64,000 nt of DNA from Monosporascus cannonballus (taxonomy: Eukaryota; Ascomycota; Sordariomycetes; Xylariales). Below the pieces are notes generated by a model that was given only the letters and a program-made list of their open reading frames with translations, was not told the DNA's origin and made no database searches. The stretch lies in assembly GCA_004154925.1 (NCBI GenBank), contig QJNS01000005.1, positions 434,001-498,000 on the forward strand, given 5' to 3'. Shown here in pieces: positions 1-14,300 of the stretch (positions within the stretch are counted from its first letter, which is position 1; every line of letters begins with the position of its first letter). A program made the position numbers and the translations under genes.

Positions 1-286
1 AATATTGGTTTATATTAATAATTACTACTAATATATAGCCTATATTGTTTTAATAACAATTAATTAATAAATATATATACGACTTAAACGAATAAAACTT
101 TCAATTATTAGATATAAGAGATATCAGTTACGTTATTATATATAGTTAATTGCGTACGTTTTCGTAACGCGTACCACTTTTGTATAGCTTAGCAACGGAG
201 TATATATGTTCCGATCAGAAGGTGACCTTTCCGTATTTGATGTGCTATAGCACACCTGGCTAGCTGATAGGACCTTTGTCGATATA
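1..286. other. AT-rich RIP-degraded DNA, no gene
   Basis: No coding frame or recognisable element is visible. The stretch is AT-rich with some less mutated sequence at about 160-285, including a short palindrome (GTGCTATAGCAC) near 240. It ends where the outer terminus of element T begins. Confidence 0.6.
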
Positions 287-1525
287 ACTTATCTCAGCTA
301 GCTCAGGCCTCCTTAGCTCGTTTTTTCAATTTCTTCAAAGTTACTCAAGTACTGCTCCATAACGCAAAATATTAACCAATTAAATCTCAAATCCCTGTAA
401 CGAGCTAATAAGGCTTAAATTATAATTACGTAAAAATGGTTTCGTTTAATATATTTACTTTTCAAAAAAACGAAAATTCGTAATAATTTAATAACAAAAC
501 GTTTTTTTATTAATATATATATATATACCGTTATTTTTATTATAATTTATTATTTATATTATTTTCATTTTAATTAAAGTTTATTTAATATTTTTAAACG
601 TAATATGTGTAATAATTATAATCCGAATTTATTATATTATTATTTTCGTTTTTAAAATACGATACATTTAAATTGTTTTAATTTGATTAGGTTACTTTTT
701 TCAAATAATATATATATATATATATATATATTAAATTTTTAATATTTAAAAACTTTATTAGTAATCATGTTTTTTATAACGATTTAAGCCAAATTATTAA
801 TTCGACCGTTTGGATTAACCGATTAATTAATATTTTTTAAAAGAAATATTCAAAAAGTTATTAATATATAAAAAGTAATAAGATTTTTTGATTTTGGCTA
901 ATTAAGACCTTATTATATATAAATAGTATAATATATTATACGGAAAATTTGTAATTTTTATAAAAAGGTTTAAATTTCGTTATTTGTCGAAAAAGATATT
1001 ATTCGAAATTGAAATAATCTATATTATTTTACATAAAAATCAATATTTCATAAAAATATTTATTTTTAATTAAATTAAATTTTCAAATTAAATAATTATA
1101 TACTTTAAAAATAATAATCGTATAATACGAAACAAAAATAAAACGGTTTTACACTAATAACAATTCGGATATTTTTATATATTTTCTTAGTATATTTTTA
1201 ATTATTATAATTCAAATTATTTCCAATATTAACAGCAATTATTTAGCTTATTTATTAGGTAAATACATATTATTTTCGGATTTATTACAGAAAAATATTA
1301 ATATATTAAAAACGTTAAATATTTATAAAAGTTATTATATATTAAATAAAAATATAATTCGATTAATAAAAATGTTAAAATAATTATATTAATTCCTTTA
1401 TAATTATATAGATTTAATTAAAATAGGTTATATTTTATAATTAGGTATAATAAGGTAATATTATATTTTAATACGATAAATTTAATATATAAAATTATGT
1501 TCGTAATATAACGTTTTGATATAAT

Positions 1526-1893
1526 TGTGACGGCTAGGCTAATTATCCAATTATTAAACCTAAGTCGACGAGTTTATATTGGCAGAAGTATCATGAGAAT
1601 TTAAGTAATAAATACAGTAATTTGTCACGTTTCGTAATACCAAGAATATTTTAGGTAACGAATTATTATTACAAACTAAAGCTATTTAAACTATGGAAAT
1701 AATAAGCGTATATATCTTCATAAGTTAATTAAATCGTTATTAGATCTTGACGTTATTAAAGATTTAATGCTATTGGATTCGGTTAGTTCTATATAAATTT
1801 ATTTAAATCTTAATACCAAAAAAAATCCAAATTACGTAACTCTTTTTGTGGGTCCGACCGTTTTCGTAACCGATCTTGGGTTGAGTTGTAATA
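1526..1893 (-). repeat. 3' LTR of retrotransposon A
   Basis: 368 bp, direct repeat of 7880-8247. It is flanked on the outside by ATAAT (1521-1525) and on the inside by a C/T-rich tract (about 1894-1915), which is the polypurine tract on the element's own strand. Confidence 0.88.
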
Positions 1894-4800
1894 CGATCTC
1901 CCCTTTTTTAAAATCTTTGCCCTTAAAGATTTTCCTTCCTAGTAAATCATTTTCCTTTACCATAGCAGATCGTATTACTAACCGTAGGCCTTGTAATTAT
2001 CCTAATTAAAGAAAAAACCTAGATTCCCTGGCTGCTTATAATATCAAATTTGGTTTTGAAATTATTCCGTATACGTCTTATTTCGAAAATAGTACAAAAT
2101 ATTAAATAATTAAAGAAATTCGTTATTATAGCGAATATATTAAGAACCGTCGTCATTACGATAGTTCTAACGTTTTAATCGATTCCTTGCGTTGTATTAG
2201 GAAAGAAAAAAATCGTTTAAATCGCGAAAAAGTTATTATTAAAAAGACGTTTTTACGCCTTTAGTAAAAAATTAAAAAAGGATTTAATACGCAAATAACG
2301 TAATATCGATAAGACCATTAATCGCCTTTTTCGTTTTCGTCGTCAAAAAAAGTTTCTTTACGCCAAAGGAATTAAAATTATTAATTACGGATTTTAGTTA
2401 ATAAATAAGCTGGATAAGCAAAAACGTACGGAAGCCGAAACTCCATTTCCCGTACCATCCCTTACTTCTCTTAATTAATCTATTCTTAATAACCTTAATT
2501 AGGGAGCTCTTCTTAATGATTCCGTCGTTATTGGTAAAAGTTCTTTAACAGGCGCTAGGCGCCAATAAAGTTCTTAACTAACTTCTAGGTATTTTCAAAA
2601 TCCGGATACTTTTTCCACTTAATTAGGTACTAAATAAATCCGTTTTATTTCCGCATATCGAATATTTTTTCCATTTCGTATATTCGTTCGTTTTTTACTT
2701 TTATATCATCTTGTACCGTATACACCTTAATAATATCTACTACTAACTTAAATAAAAAAAACATAAAAAATTAAATAGAATTTAACTTTTAATTAAAATT
2801 CCAATTCGTAATTATTTTTTAAGATTTTCTTAGTGATTTTATATGGACCGATATATTTAAAATCGAATTTTTTGCTGGGTCATTGTATCTAAATGTTTTT
2901 TGTAACGAGAAAAACCATTTTTCTTTTTTCAAAAATTAATTCCTTTAACCTTTTCTAATTATAATACTTACTTATTTAATTTTGTACAAATTCCAATTCT
3001 AATTTTCTTTCCTAATATAACTATCGTAATTATTTTAATATAAGAATTACTTTAACATTAATTAAACTCTTATTACGTACTTTTTTATAAACTTTTAGAA
3101 TAAAACCAAAATTTACGTTCGCAAATATTATCTTAATACTTTCGTAATAACTAATATTATAAACTAACTAAATAATCGGTAACTTTTCAACCTAATTATT
3201 CTGTTCGTAATTAATATAATATCGTAAAAAAGTTTCCAAGATTTAATTTATTTATTTTATTTATCCATTTATTTATAATCTGAATGCGCTGGATAACTTA
3301 TAATTTAAGCCGATTTATGCCATTAGGCCTTGCCAAAATTTAAATACAAATATCGATCCTTTATTTAATATAATTTCCATTAATAATCCGTATATACTAA
3401 AAATATGTCTAAAAAAATATATGCCAATTATTCGGCATTTATATCCTTATAATATAGTAGAAAATAGGATAATTTCGTAAATCGGTCGACGATTACGAAA
3501 ATATTATCGTAATATATTCCCGTAACTGGATTTTTTAACATAAAAAGTGTAATAATAAAATCGAATATAACTAAATATTATAATCGCTTTGTAATTAATA
3601 ATAACTGTAATTTTCTATATGGTTTTTATTATCAAATCTTTACTCTGGCGCAAATATTATATTGCCATATAATTTTTTATACCGTTAATTTATTTCTAGG
3701 AAAAAAAATATATACGTTAAAATCGTTTTAAGGTTTTATAAATCTCTAAATATCCATATAATTAATATTCGTATATTTCTCGTACTAAATCCTTCTAGTA
3801 TTCTTTTAAAACTTATATTTTATACATTTTTTATTTTTTTGGAAAATTATCGTTATATTACTAAATTCTCTAATATATATCGAAAGGTACTACCCGAATC
3901 GTCGCAATTTATCGTAAACGTAAATATTTTTCTATAATAATATCAAAAATCGTATAACTAACTTTGACCAATTTCTTTTTAAGGTCTAATCGCCTACTTA
4001 AAACGTCTGCTTTACTATTTTCTAATCTTTTTTTATAAATAATAACGAAATCAAAATTCGCCAATTCCTCCGCATAACGAAATTATCGTCTTATAAACTC
4101 CCTAGTCGTAATAAATCGGGTAAAATTTTGATAATCTGTATAAACCTTAACCTGGTACAAACTTCCCTTTAAAAAATACCTGAACTTTCGAAATACCATA
4201 ATAATAACCATAAATTTCTTATCTAAAATACCGTAATTAAGCTCGGCTTTTTTTAATTTATACGAAAAAATGCAATAAAATATAATTTACCTTAATTATT
4301 TCGTTATCCGATTATTACGTCTAACGCGTAATCCGAAATATCGGTTTTTAATTTAACGGAGCGGTTTAAATTATACATAATTAATATTAATTCGTTAATA
4401 ATTATATCTTTAATATCCTAAAATGCTTTTTTTGTATTTAGCGTTTATTTAAATTCTTTTTTTTCTTCGTAAAATTTATTAAAAATATAATTATCTTACT
4501 AAAGTTTCGAATAAATTTTTTATAATAATTAACGAATCCAAAAAATGCCTATACCTCCTTAATCATATTTGGCGTCTGCCATTCTATAACTGCAGCGATT
4601 TTCTTAAAGTCTATTATAATATATCTTGAAGTAATAATATATCCCAGATATTCCATTTTTTATATATAGAACTAACTTTTTTTTACGTTAACAAATAATC
4701 TTGCGTTTTATAAAACTTAAAAAATCTTATGAACGTATTTTACGTATATTTCTTCTGTTTTCGAAAAGATAAAAATATCGTCGAAATAGCAAACGACAAA

Positions 4801-7800
4801 AATATCGAGGTATTTTCGTAGCACATAATTAATTATTTATTAAAAGGTTATTAATACGTTCGTAAATCTTATTAATATAATTAAATATTTAAATAATCCG
4901 TACTTTATTTTAAAGGCTATTTTCTATTTGTATCCTTTTTTAATTTTAATAAGGTTTTATTTATTTTTAAATTCGAATGCTATAAATTATTTAGTTCTAT
5001 AAAATCGGTTTTTTATTTCCGTAATCAAAAGTAATAATATTTAATCCTTAATAATAACGTCGTTTAATTATCGGTAATTAACTATAAATCGTAATTTCTT
5101 ATTCTTTTTAAATACGAAAAATATAAAGTTTTTTGTTAATAACTTCGAAAATCGAATCCATTTTTTTTGTAACCTATTTTTAAAGTATTCTCTGAAAATG
5201 CATAACTCATCTTTATTAAGGTTATAAATGGGGTAAAACTTTATCGAAAATCCTTCCTTAAGGATTATTTTATAATCCTATTCGCTATATTCTAGTAATT
5301 TCATATCCAATTTCTTTTTAAAAAGCTGTTCGTATTTATAGTATTATGGTAATATATTAATTAAACTTTCTAATTTCTTAAACTATTATTTTTATTATTC
5401 CAGATTGTTATTTAGTTGCTTTAGTTTTACTTCAATAATAATAATAATACATCTTATTTTTCTTTAATACCCGTTTTCTTTTTTAAATTTTATTCTTTTA
5501 GGTAATAAAGTATTTATCGTATTTTTATACCTGTATTTATCGTTATCATCGATCGAATATTAAGATTTTAATTTTATCTTTTTTTATTTGTTAATAAGGA
5601 ATAAAATAAATTTTACCTGGCCAATTCCGCCGTTAATCAAAATTCCGTATTGGCGTATTTATGGTAATCTTAAGATCATATCGTAATTCTCGAATAAAAC
5701 GATGTCGAAATCAACCGTTTAGTATTATTTTTAAATAAAAATCTCAAGATAATTAATTTCGCGTATAATTTTTCTGTTATCGTAAGCGAATTCTTAACTT
5801 TCGGTATTCGTCACTATATAAGGTTTTAACTTATATTTCCATAATAATCTAAATTTATTAACTATATTCGGTATAATATAATTTCCGCCCAGAGTTCCGT
5901 AACTCATTATTACGATATATTAATATGTTTCGATTTACATATCCAAAGTAATAAGGTCGTTAACGTCTCCTATTATCGCGTTTAAAACCTTTCTTAAGAG
6001 TTCCCTTTAATTTTTCTAGGTTTCGTTATTTTACGGCTTTTTTATAAATAACCTTTTTTTTAACTTTTATTCGAATCGGTCGAACTTTGCTTATATTTCT
6101 TCGTTTAACGCGTTAAGCTGTTATATTTATCGTTATTATCGGCGTATTATTCCTTCGAGCTATATTAATTATTTCTGATTTTTTTACAGTTTTTTTTCTT
6201 ATCGAATAAATTATTTTTTTATATTTACGATTATATCCTATTATGCGTTATTATGGTTATTATTTTAAAGACTTTCTATAAATTGAAATATTTTTTCCTT
6301 AATAATTTTTTTTTCATAAAAATTTATAGTAAATATTAATTAAAAATAAAAATCCGTAATAATTTTCTGATAATGTTTTTTTATTATACGCTAAATTAAC
6401 TTTCTTTCCGTTTAGTAATTATATTATTTATAATAACAAAAAGGGTTTTCCTATGGGCATTATTTTTTTTCGAATTAACTTTTTGTTTCGGCTAATTACT
6501 AAACATCTTCTGAGGTTATGGTTCGAAACTATTAATACCATTATTCGTTATTCTTATTATGCCCGGTTCGATTTGGAAAATCGAATCCCTTATAATATAT
6601 ACGGGTAATTCATACGTAAATATATTATTTCTATTTTTCGTAATCGGGGCATTCTTATTGTCGACAATACATGGCGTACATTTTGCTATATCGATCGGGT
6701 ATTCCGAGACAAACCTTTTCTGTCCAACTCTGATATTTACGTAATTATTCTTATAATGCCTTTTACTATATTCGCGTTACCTATTAAGCCAGCTTTTTGG
6801 CTTTTCGCATTTTTATCGGATTTTTTATCGTAATAATTCTTATTGGACTTTTTGCTTAAAGTTTAATACATACTTAGTTTAGATCATATTAATGGCTTTA
6901 TTATCGTTTTTTTGGTTATTCCTGGACTATCCCTTCGGTACAGGGATCCAGTTATTTTATCGTAATTTCTTAGGTTTTTTGTACTTATAAATCTTATGTC
7001 CCATTTTGCTATAATTAAAGCACTTAATCTGGTTCTAATTTTGTCTATGGGTAACGCCGTGTTTCATAAGTTCCAACGCTATTCTATAAGAAATAAAAAA
7101 TGTATCTCGTTTTTTTTCCTGATTGGACTTATATCCCAAACGTAAGGCATATTATCCTTTTTTTTCTTATTGTTTTTCAAACTGTTAATTGTTAATTTTA
7201 ATTATCTTTGCAATATACCGGTCTAAGGTAATCAATTATTCGATCCGAATAATTTTATCCTTTATATAATCCTTTAATCCTTTATAAAATATGTTAATAA
7301 AGGTATCGGCTTCGTTATTTTCCCATCCTGCCTTAACTGCAAAACTTTTAAAGGTTACGGCGTACTTAGACGCAGATTTTTTTGGTCGGAATTATAAAAA
7401 TTGTTAAACCGCTAATCGTTTTTTATCCGGATTGCCGAAATTATCGTACATTTTGTTTTCGAAATTGGTATAAATTAAAAAGATTTCGTTAATAAAATCC
7501 TTTTATTTGCTTTTTTTACTTCCAAAAACTTTTTCATAATAGGCTTAAATTAATTAACCGTATTTTCTATTAGGTATATTCCTATTATTAAAACTATATC
7601 AGCTAGGTTATTAAGATTTAAAAAGTGAAAGTAAATTTATACCTAAATTAAAAAGGTTTGAGGGTTACCTTTTTCATCGTAAGGTTCTGGTTTTTTCGGC
7701 TTCATACGAACGAAAAAAGGTTAAGCGGGCGTAACCCTAAATTGTCGAACTTCTTTTTCCAATTCCCGAATTCGAACCTAAAACTGCTAAATAAAGGTTT

Positions 7801-7879
7801 TCTAAGTACTGGTCAATATTTTAACAATATTGAATATTGTTTAAAATCTAACGGTATTATTAAATAAAAGTTTGTAACG

Positions 7880-8247
7880 TATAACGGCTAAACTAATTAA
7901 CTAATTATTAAACCTAAGTCGACGGGTTTATATTAGCAGAAGTATCGTAGGAATCTAAGCAATAAATACAATAACTTATTACGTTTCGTAATACCAAAAA
8001 TATTTTAAGTAACGAATTATTATTATAAACTGAAATTATCTAAATTATAGAAATAATAAGCGTATATATCATTATAAATTAATTAGATCGTCATTGTATT
8101 TTGACGTTATTAAAGATCTAATGCTATTAGATTCGGTTGGTTTTGTATGGATTTATTTGGATTTTGATATCAAAAGAGATCCAAATCACGTAACTCTTTT
8201 TGTGAGTCCAACCGTTTTCGTGGCCGATCTTGGGTTGGGTCGTAACA
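7880..8247 (-). repeat. 5' LTR of retrotransposon A
   Basis: 368 bp, the partner of 1526-1893, followed by the target duplication ATAAT (8248-8252). On the minus strand it begins TGTTACGACCCAACCC. It is the better preserved of the two LTRs. The short open frame at 8094-8306 is LTR sequence read by chance. Confidence 0.88.
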
Positions 8248-8303
8248 ATAATACCGTTATGCGGAATATTATTATTTTTTTATTCGTTATTATAACCGTA
8301 TTT

Positions 8304-11300
8304 TGAAAAGAAAATTAAAATAATTTCTATTCCGGCCTAATTATTATTATAAAATTAAAGATTTTTATAAAACGTTATAATAATTTCTAATATTATTTAA
8401 TATTTTTTGAGAATTTTTAAAATATAGTATTAGGGCTTTACTTTTTATTTTTATTAATATATTTTATAAATATAATATTTAAAAACATTCCGGTTTTTTT
8501 AAATTAAAATATATTCCGTGTAATAAACGCCGTTTAATTTTGTTAAATATAGTAAACGAAAATAAAAATATTATTAACGATATTTATAACGTTTATTAAC
8601 AGTTTTTTTCAAATATATTTAAATTTTTTTAAAAAAAAATAATAGTTTTCGAAACGTTTATATTATATTATATGTATTTATTAGCTCGATAATATACCCG
8701 AAGCGTATAAAATATAAATAATTTTAAAAGCAAATTATTAATTTTTAAATAAAATAACATAATTATAATAAATATTATCGAAATTCTATTTTCTCGAAGT
8801 TTTTATTTTTTATATATATAATATTCGTATATTTATATTATTTTTGTGAGAATTACGTATCCGATACGAATTATTTGTAATAAAAGTATTTAACGTATAT
8901 AGAATTTCCCGGAATACCTTAATCGAAAACTCCTTTTTAAAAGCCGAACATGTCCAATTTATAAAATATATATATTTTCGATTAATTATTGCCAAATTTG
9001 AATATATTGCATATAACGCATTTCTAAATATTTTGATCGTACCGGATAAATAAGAGAAGTATTACGGGGTCCTAATTAAAATAAGTTAATAAATAAAGAT
9101 TTTTCCGACGAAAACTGTTTATTATTATTTAATAATAATACGTTACTTCATAATATAAATAGTTTAACGGATAGTTTATAAGTATTTTATTTTTAATTCG
9201 AAAATATAATTTATTTATATTAATTTTTAGATGGCATAATTTTAAACAAAACGTACCGAATAAAATTTTTTATCGGATAATTATAAAACTAAAAATATTT
9301 TTAATATGGCCGATATTTTATAAGGTAATAAATTTTTTAACCTTATTAAAAATAATAACTAACCATTAATCGGTATTAGTTTTTTAATAAAAAGTTTAAA
9401 AATTATTATTGTTTTTTTTTAGAAAAACCTAAGTTTATTTATATTTTTTGTAAATTATATAATATAATAACGTTAATTATATTTGGCGGGTTATACCGAT
9501 ATTATTATTTTCTATAAGGCCGGTTAATTTAGTTATAATAAAAAATATGTTATATCGATTAAATATTATGTTTTATAATATCAAATTCCATATTTATTAA
9601 TTTAATTTTAATATTAATTTTGATTCCGATAAAATATAAGGAAAATATATAAAACATATTTAATCAAAAAAGCAAATATTATAATCTGTAACTAGTTAAA
9701 GAATTCTGCCGGTCGAAAAATAATATATATAACGTTAATATTATTTTTTTTCTGAAATTCATTTTTAATTAGGTATCGTATATTTTTATAATGCAAAATT
9801 TATGCCCGTTATATTTTTTAGAAAATAAGCGTTACGTTATTTACGATTTTTGTAATAAAAATTTTAAATACGTTTATTTTTTATTTCGGAGTTTCGGGTT
9901 TATTAAAAGATATTTATTTTAAATTAAAAAAATGGCTAAGATTCCGAAAATATTTTGACTGTAAGTTATAAAGTTGTAAAAATTAAGTTTATCGATTTTA
10001 ATAATACCGTATTTATTATTAACGACGTAAATAAGCTTCATTAATTAAATACGGCAAAAAACGAGGAGTAATTTATGAATAATTTTAATATAATTACTTA
10101 GAAACTTTTTAATACCGCATTTGTTAAAAATAATTTGATTTCTAATAACCGTAATATTTCGCATACGAAAAAAGGCTATAATTTTATGGTACAAATTGTC
10201 GATAATTTATTATTATTTTTGTTATTATCGAATAAATAAAATAAGAATTTATTAAACGAAAATGAACCGTTAATATAACTTTTTATCATTTTATTATTTA
10301 ATATTTTTTATAAATAATAAAATATTTATATCGTAATTTTAATATTTATATTATTTTACTATTGACGTAATTTTAATTAACTAACTTCGAAATTATTTTA
10401 TATATTACCGTAATAACTTAAGTATTATATTAACGTAAATTATTTATTTCCGATAATAAAATTGCAAACAGAAAAATAATATTTTACCATACGATACGTA
10501 ATATAATTATTAACGAAATTAATATAAATAATTAAATTTATAATTTACGTAATTTTAATTCATTATATTTTATTTAAACGTTTTATTTTTTACAAGATTA
10601 TATAAAAATATTATATTATTTATATTTTAAATATAACGTATGATTTCGGGTTGATTTATATATTTCGTTTATAATTAATTTATTAATTAATGTTTTTAAG
10701 TATTTTTTAAGATTTCTTTCGTTTATTTTGTTTTACGCGGTATTAAAATTTATGTATTAATAACTTTTTTTATATTTTCGAGTTCTAAAATTTTGTTCGT
10801 TTTAAGCGTAATATTTACCTTTAAACTCTTTTAAAAACTTTTATTTAAATTATATAATAATACCGAATAATTGAGAATTACGCATAAATATTTTTACCGT
10901 ATTTTTATGTGTAATTTGTATATTTATTACCCGTATAATTCCGTAAATTACAATATTTATAAAATAATTATATAGTATATTTTTCTTAATTAGGCGGCCC
11001 GGTTAAAAAGTTAAAAATCTTTTTTATATCTTTTATATAATACGTATTTATATATTTTTTGATTATTTTAAACAAATCGTAATTAATTAAAAACTCGTAA
11101 TTAATTTGAAAATTTAAAGATTTATAAGATTAATATAATTCGTTATACTATAAATCTTAGTTTGTCATTTATTATTATTAAAAATGTTTTTAATTATATT
11201 ATTAATATTTAATATTTATATAAATGCCGTATTTTTTCGTAATAAAAACTTTTATTTATAATATAAAGTTTTTAATATTACTAAATTTACAAATTTGTAA

Positions 11301-14300
11301 TAATGGTAAATTTGTTTTAATTAATATATATTTACATTAATATTAAAATATAAGGCATATATCTTTTTCCAATTTTCCGCCGTATTAATATAACTTTATA
11401 ATATATACTTAATATTTGGAATCGGTTATATATAACATATATTTTCTGTAAAAAATATTTTGTATTTTAAGATAATTAAATATTATTTGATTAATACGAA
11501 AATGCCCTAATAGGGATTATGTGATTAATTTCGCCTTATTGCAGATTATTTTAGTACCGGTTCCGGTTATTTTTTGGTTAAGGATCTTATTATCCGTTTT
11601 TAAGATTATTTCTTAAAGGCAGATTATTTTTATTTTAATATTTATTCCGGTTATCTTTTAGTTCGAAATTTTATTACTTACTTTTACAGTAATTTTTAAG
11701 GTCAAATTATTTTTCAGAAGTAAATTATTTTTCGGGGATAAACTATTTTTCAAAAATATTATTAACAAATCTAATTTTTTTAATTTGGCGAATAAAAGTT
11801 TCTAAATTTATTCGGAATATATTATCGGAAATTATAACAGAAATTGCTACTATTGTATCAGCAAAAAGTATATTTATTTTTATAATATTATAAAATATAT
11901 AAAGGTATATATTATATTACGGATTTCGGATATTAAATAAAAAAACTGATTAATCATTATTACATCGTAAATAACGTTATTTTATATATTAAAATATAAT
12001 AAATATTTTGAATTATAAAACAGTATAATTAAATAAATAATATTAATTATAAATTAAATAATTGGAATAATTATATTTAAAATATATTGAATTAAAATAA
12101 TTTTATAAATTATAATTAGAAGTATATAATAAAGTATAAAATTCATATAATTTGTATATAATTATTATAGTTTTTTTATATATTTTTATTTCGTTATATA
12201 AGATCATATTAATTTTTTTATTTGTATGTAATAATCTATTTAAATTTAATATTTTATATATTTATAATTACAAAATCTAAAAAGTTATATATATTTTTAT
12301 CAGAATTATATATATTATTTTAAAATAGTTTTATAATTTATTAATTATTTATAAATTGTGTTCGGATATCATAAATCTCTATATTTTCCTTATTTATATT
12401 AATAATATATTCGGTAATTATATATTATACGAACTTTATTTTATTCATTATATTTTTTTATTTTTTATTCATATTTTTAGTTTTAGTTAAGCCGAATTTA
12501 TATTTGTAAATTTATAATATTATTTAATTGTTTAATTATAATTATTTATTTATATATATTTATTATCATGTAATTATTATAATAATATTATTATTATTTA
12601 ATAAAATCAAATACGGTAATTATATTCGAAAAATATATAACAATTTAATAAAAAATTAAAATATATATAAACATCGTAATAACGATAGGTTGATTTTCGA
12701 TGCGAATTACATTAATTACGGCGTTAGTTTCCGTACTTTATTTTGTATTATATATACCGTTTTTTAAATTTTGTTCCAATTTATAAAATAGATTTTCTTT
12801 ACGTTAAACAATTATTTAATAAAATCCTAATATTATATATTAAGAAACGTAAACGATTTATTATTATATATATATTAACGCATATTTTATTTACAATAAT
12901 TTCAGTGTAATAGTTAAATAAATTTTTCAAAATTTCGATTGTATATATATAACTTATAAAAAGTGAATAAAAAATGTATTTATATATTTTAATAATTTTC
13001 ACAGTTCGTTTCCATTAAATTTGGAAAAGGGTATTAAATAATACATAGTATTATTCGTTTTTTTTCGAATACTAAAAAATAACAATAATATTATCTATAC
13101 GGATAATACGGATTATTAAATTATAAGCTTTTAAAACCGCGAAATAAATATTTCTTATAATACAGATTTAATTAGCATATTCTTTTTAAAAAACCGTGTA
13201 ATTCGAGCCGTTAATCGTGTTCGGGAATTTATAATCCAGAATAATTTACATAATATAAATAATATTAAAGATATAGTAATTTTGTGATTTTAATTAAAAG
13301 AAATAAAAAATTGCGATATATCTTATAATATATATTATGTATACGTTATTTTTATAATATTAAACGAAAAGAAATTCGTAATTATATCTAATTAATTACC
13401 AAGTAAATAACTTTATATAAAAATTGAACGTTTAGGTATTACGACATATTTGATATTAATATTAAGAATTTCGGCGGTTACTCAGAATATCCGATTATTA
13501 TTATATTTATATGGGATTTTAATATAATGGAATTTTTAAAACTAACTGGGAAAAAAATAAAGGAATCCTTAAAACCAATTAGAGACCTCATTATGTTAAC
13601 AAAAAAACGCGGTAAGGAGAAAAAAGCTAAATCCGGCGGTCGACTTGTATTAAAGAAATTAAAATATTTTAAATAGAAAAAAAGAATAATTATTAAAATT
13701 TTTAAAAAAAAAATAATAAAATATACGGACGGTTTCGAAAAATATTAATCTTAATTATAAAAAGAGAAGGTTATAAAGCGTAATTAATAAGGATTTATTA
13801 TATACCCGAATTTTTAAACATTTCGAATTAATATTTGAAAAAGAAAGAAACGCCAAAATAATTATACTAATAACGAAAAAATAACTTTCTTAATATTGGC
13901 GAAACGTTATCCATATTATTTTTGACCCGTATAATTAATTTCTTAATTTAATTATTTAACCCGAATCACAGTATTTTAAAAGTTAAAAAAGATAAAAATA
14001 TTTTAAAAGCTAATAAAATAAGCTTAAAGAAAAAAACCGAAAAATAGGATTTAAACAATTTTAGTTCGGTATTGTAAATCAAATACTATAAATTAAAAAA
14101 TTATTTTATTAATAATTATAATATTTTATAATTCGAATTACGCAATATAAACATTTTATTAATTTTTTAATTAAAAATATTTCTTATATATTTATTATAA
14201 TATATAATTAATCCGAATTAAAACGAGTACATATTTCGTATACAGTTTGACGAATTAAAAAATAATAAATTTAATAAATATATAATATATTAATAATTTT

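Larger units (their letters stand above)
1526..8247 (-). mobile_element. Ty3/gypsy LTR retrotransposon A, full length, RIP-inactivated
   Basis: Two 368-bp direct repeats (1526-1893 and 7880-8247) bound a 6.7-kb element with a perfect 5-bp target duplication ATAAT (1521-1525 and 8248-8252). The LTRs begin and end TG..CA apart from RIP changes. Coding is on the minus strand and full of stops. Degraded gag zinc-knuckle residues (CFN..K.GH) lie near 6,980-7,030. The reverse-transcriptase YxDD region (CYFDDIFIFSKTEE) lies near 4,765-4,820. The integrase core motif (IFVIVDRFTKLSYF) lies near 3,470-3,540. The order gag-RT-IN is that of Ty3/gypsy. A purine-rich tract sits just inside the 1526-1893 LTR, which is therefore the 3' LTR. 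It is inserted in transposon T. Confidence 0.9.
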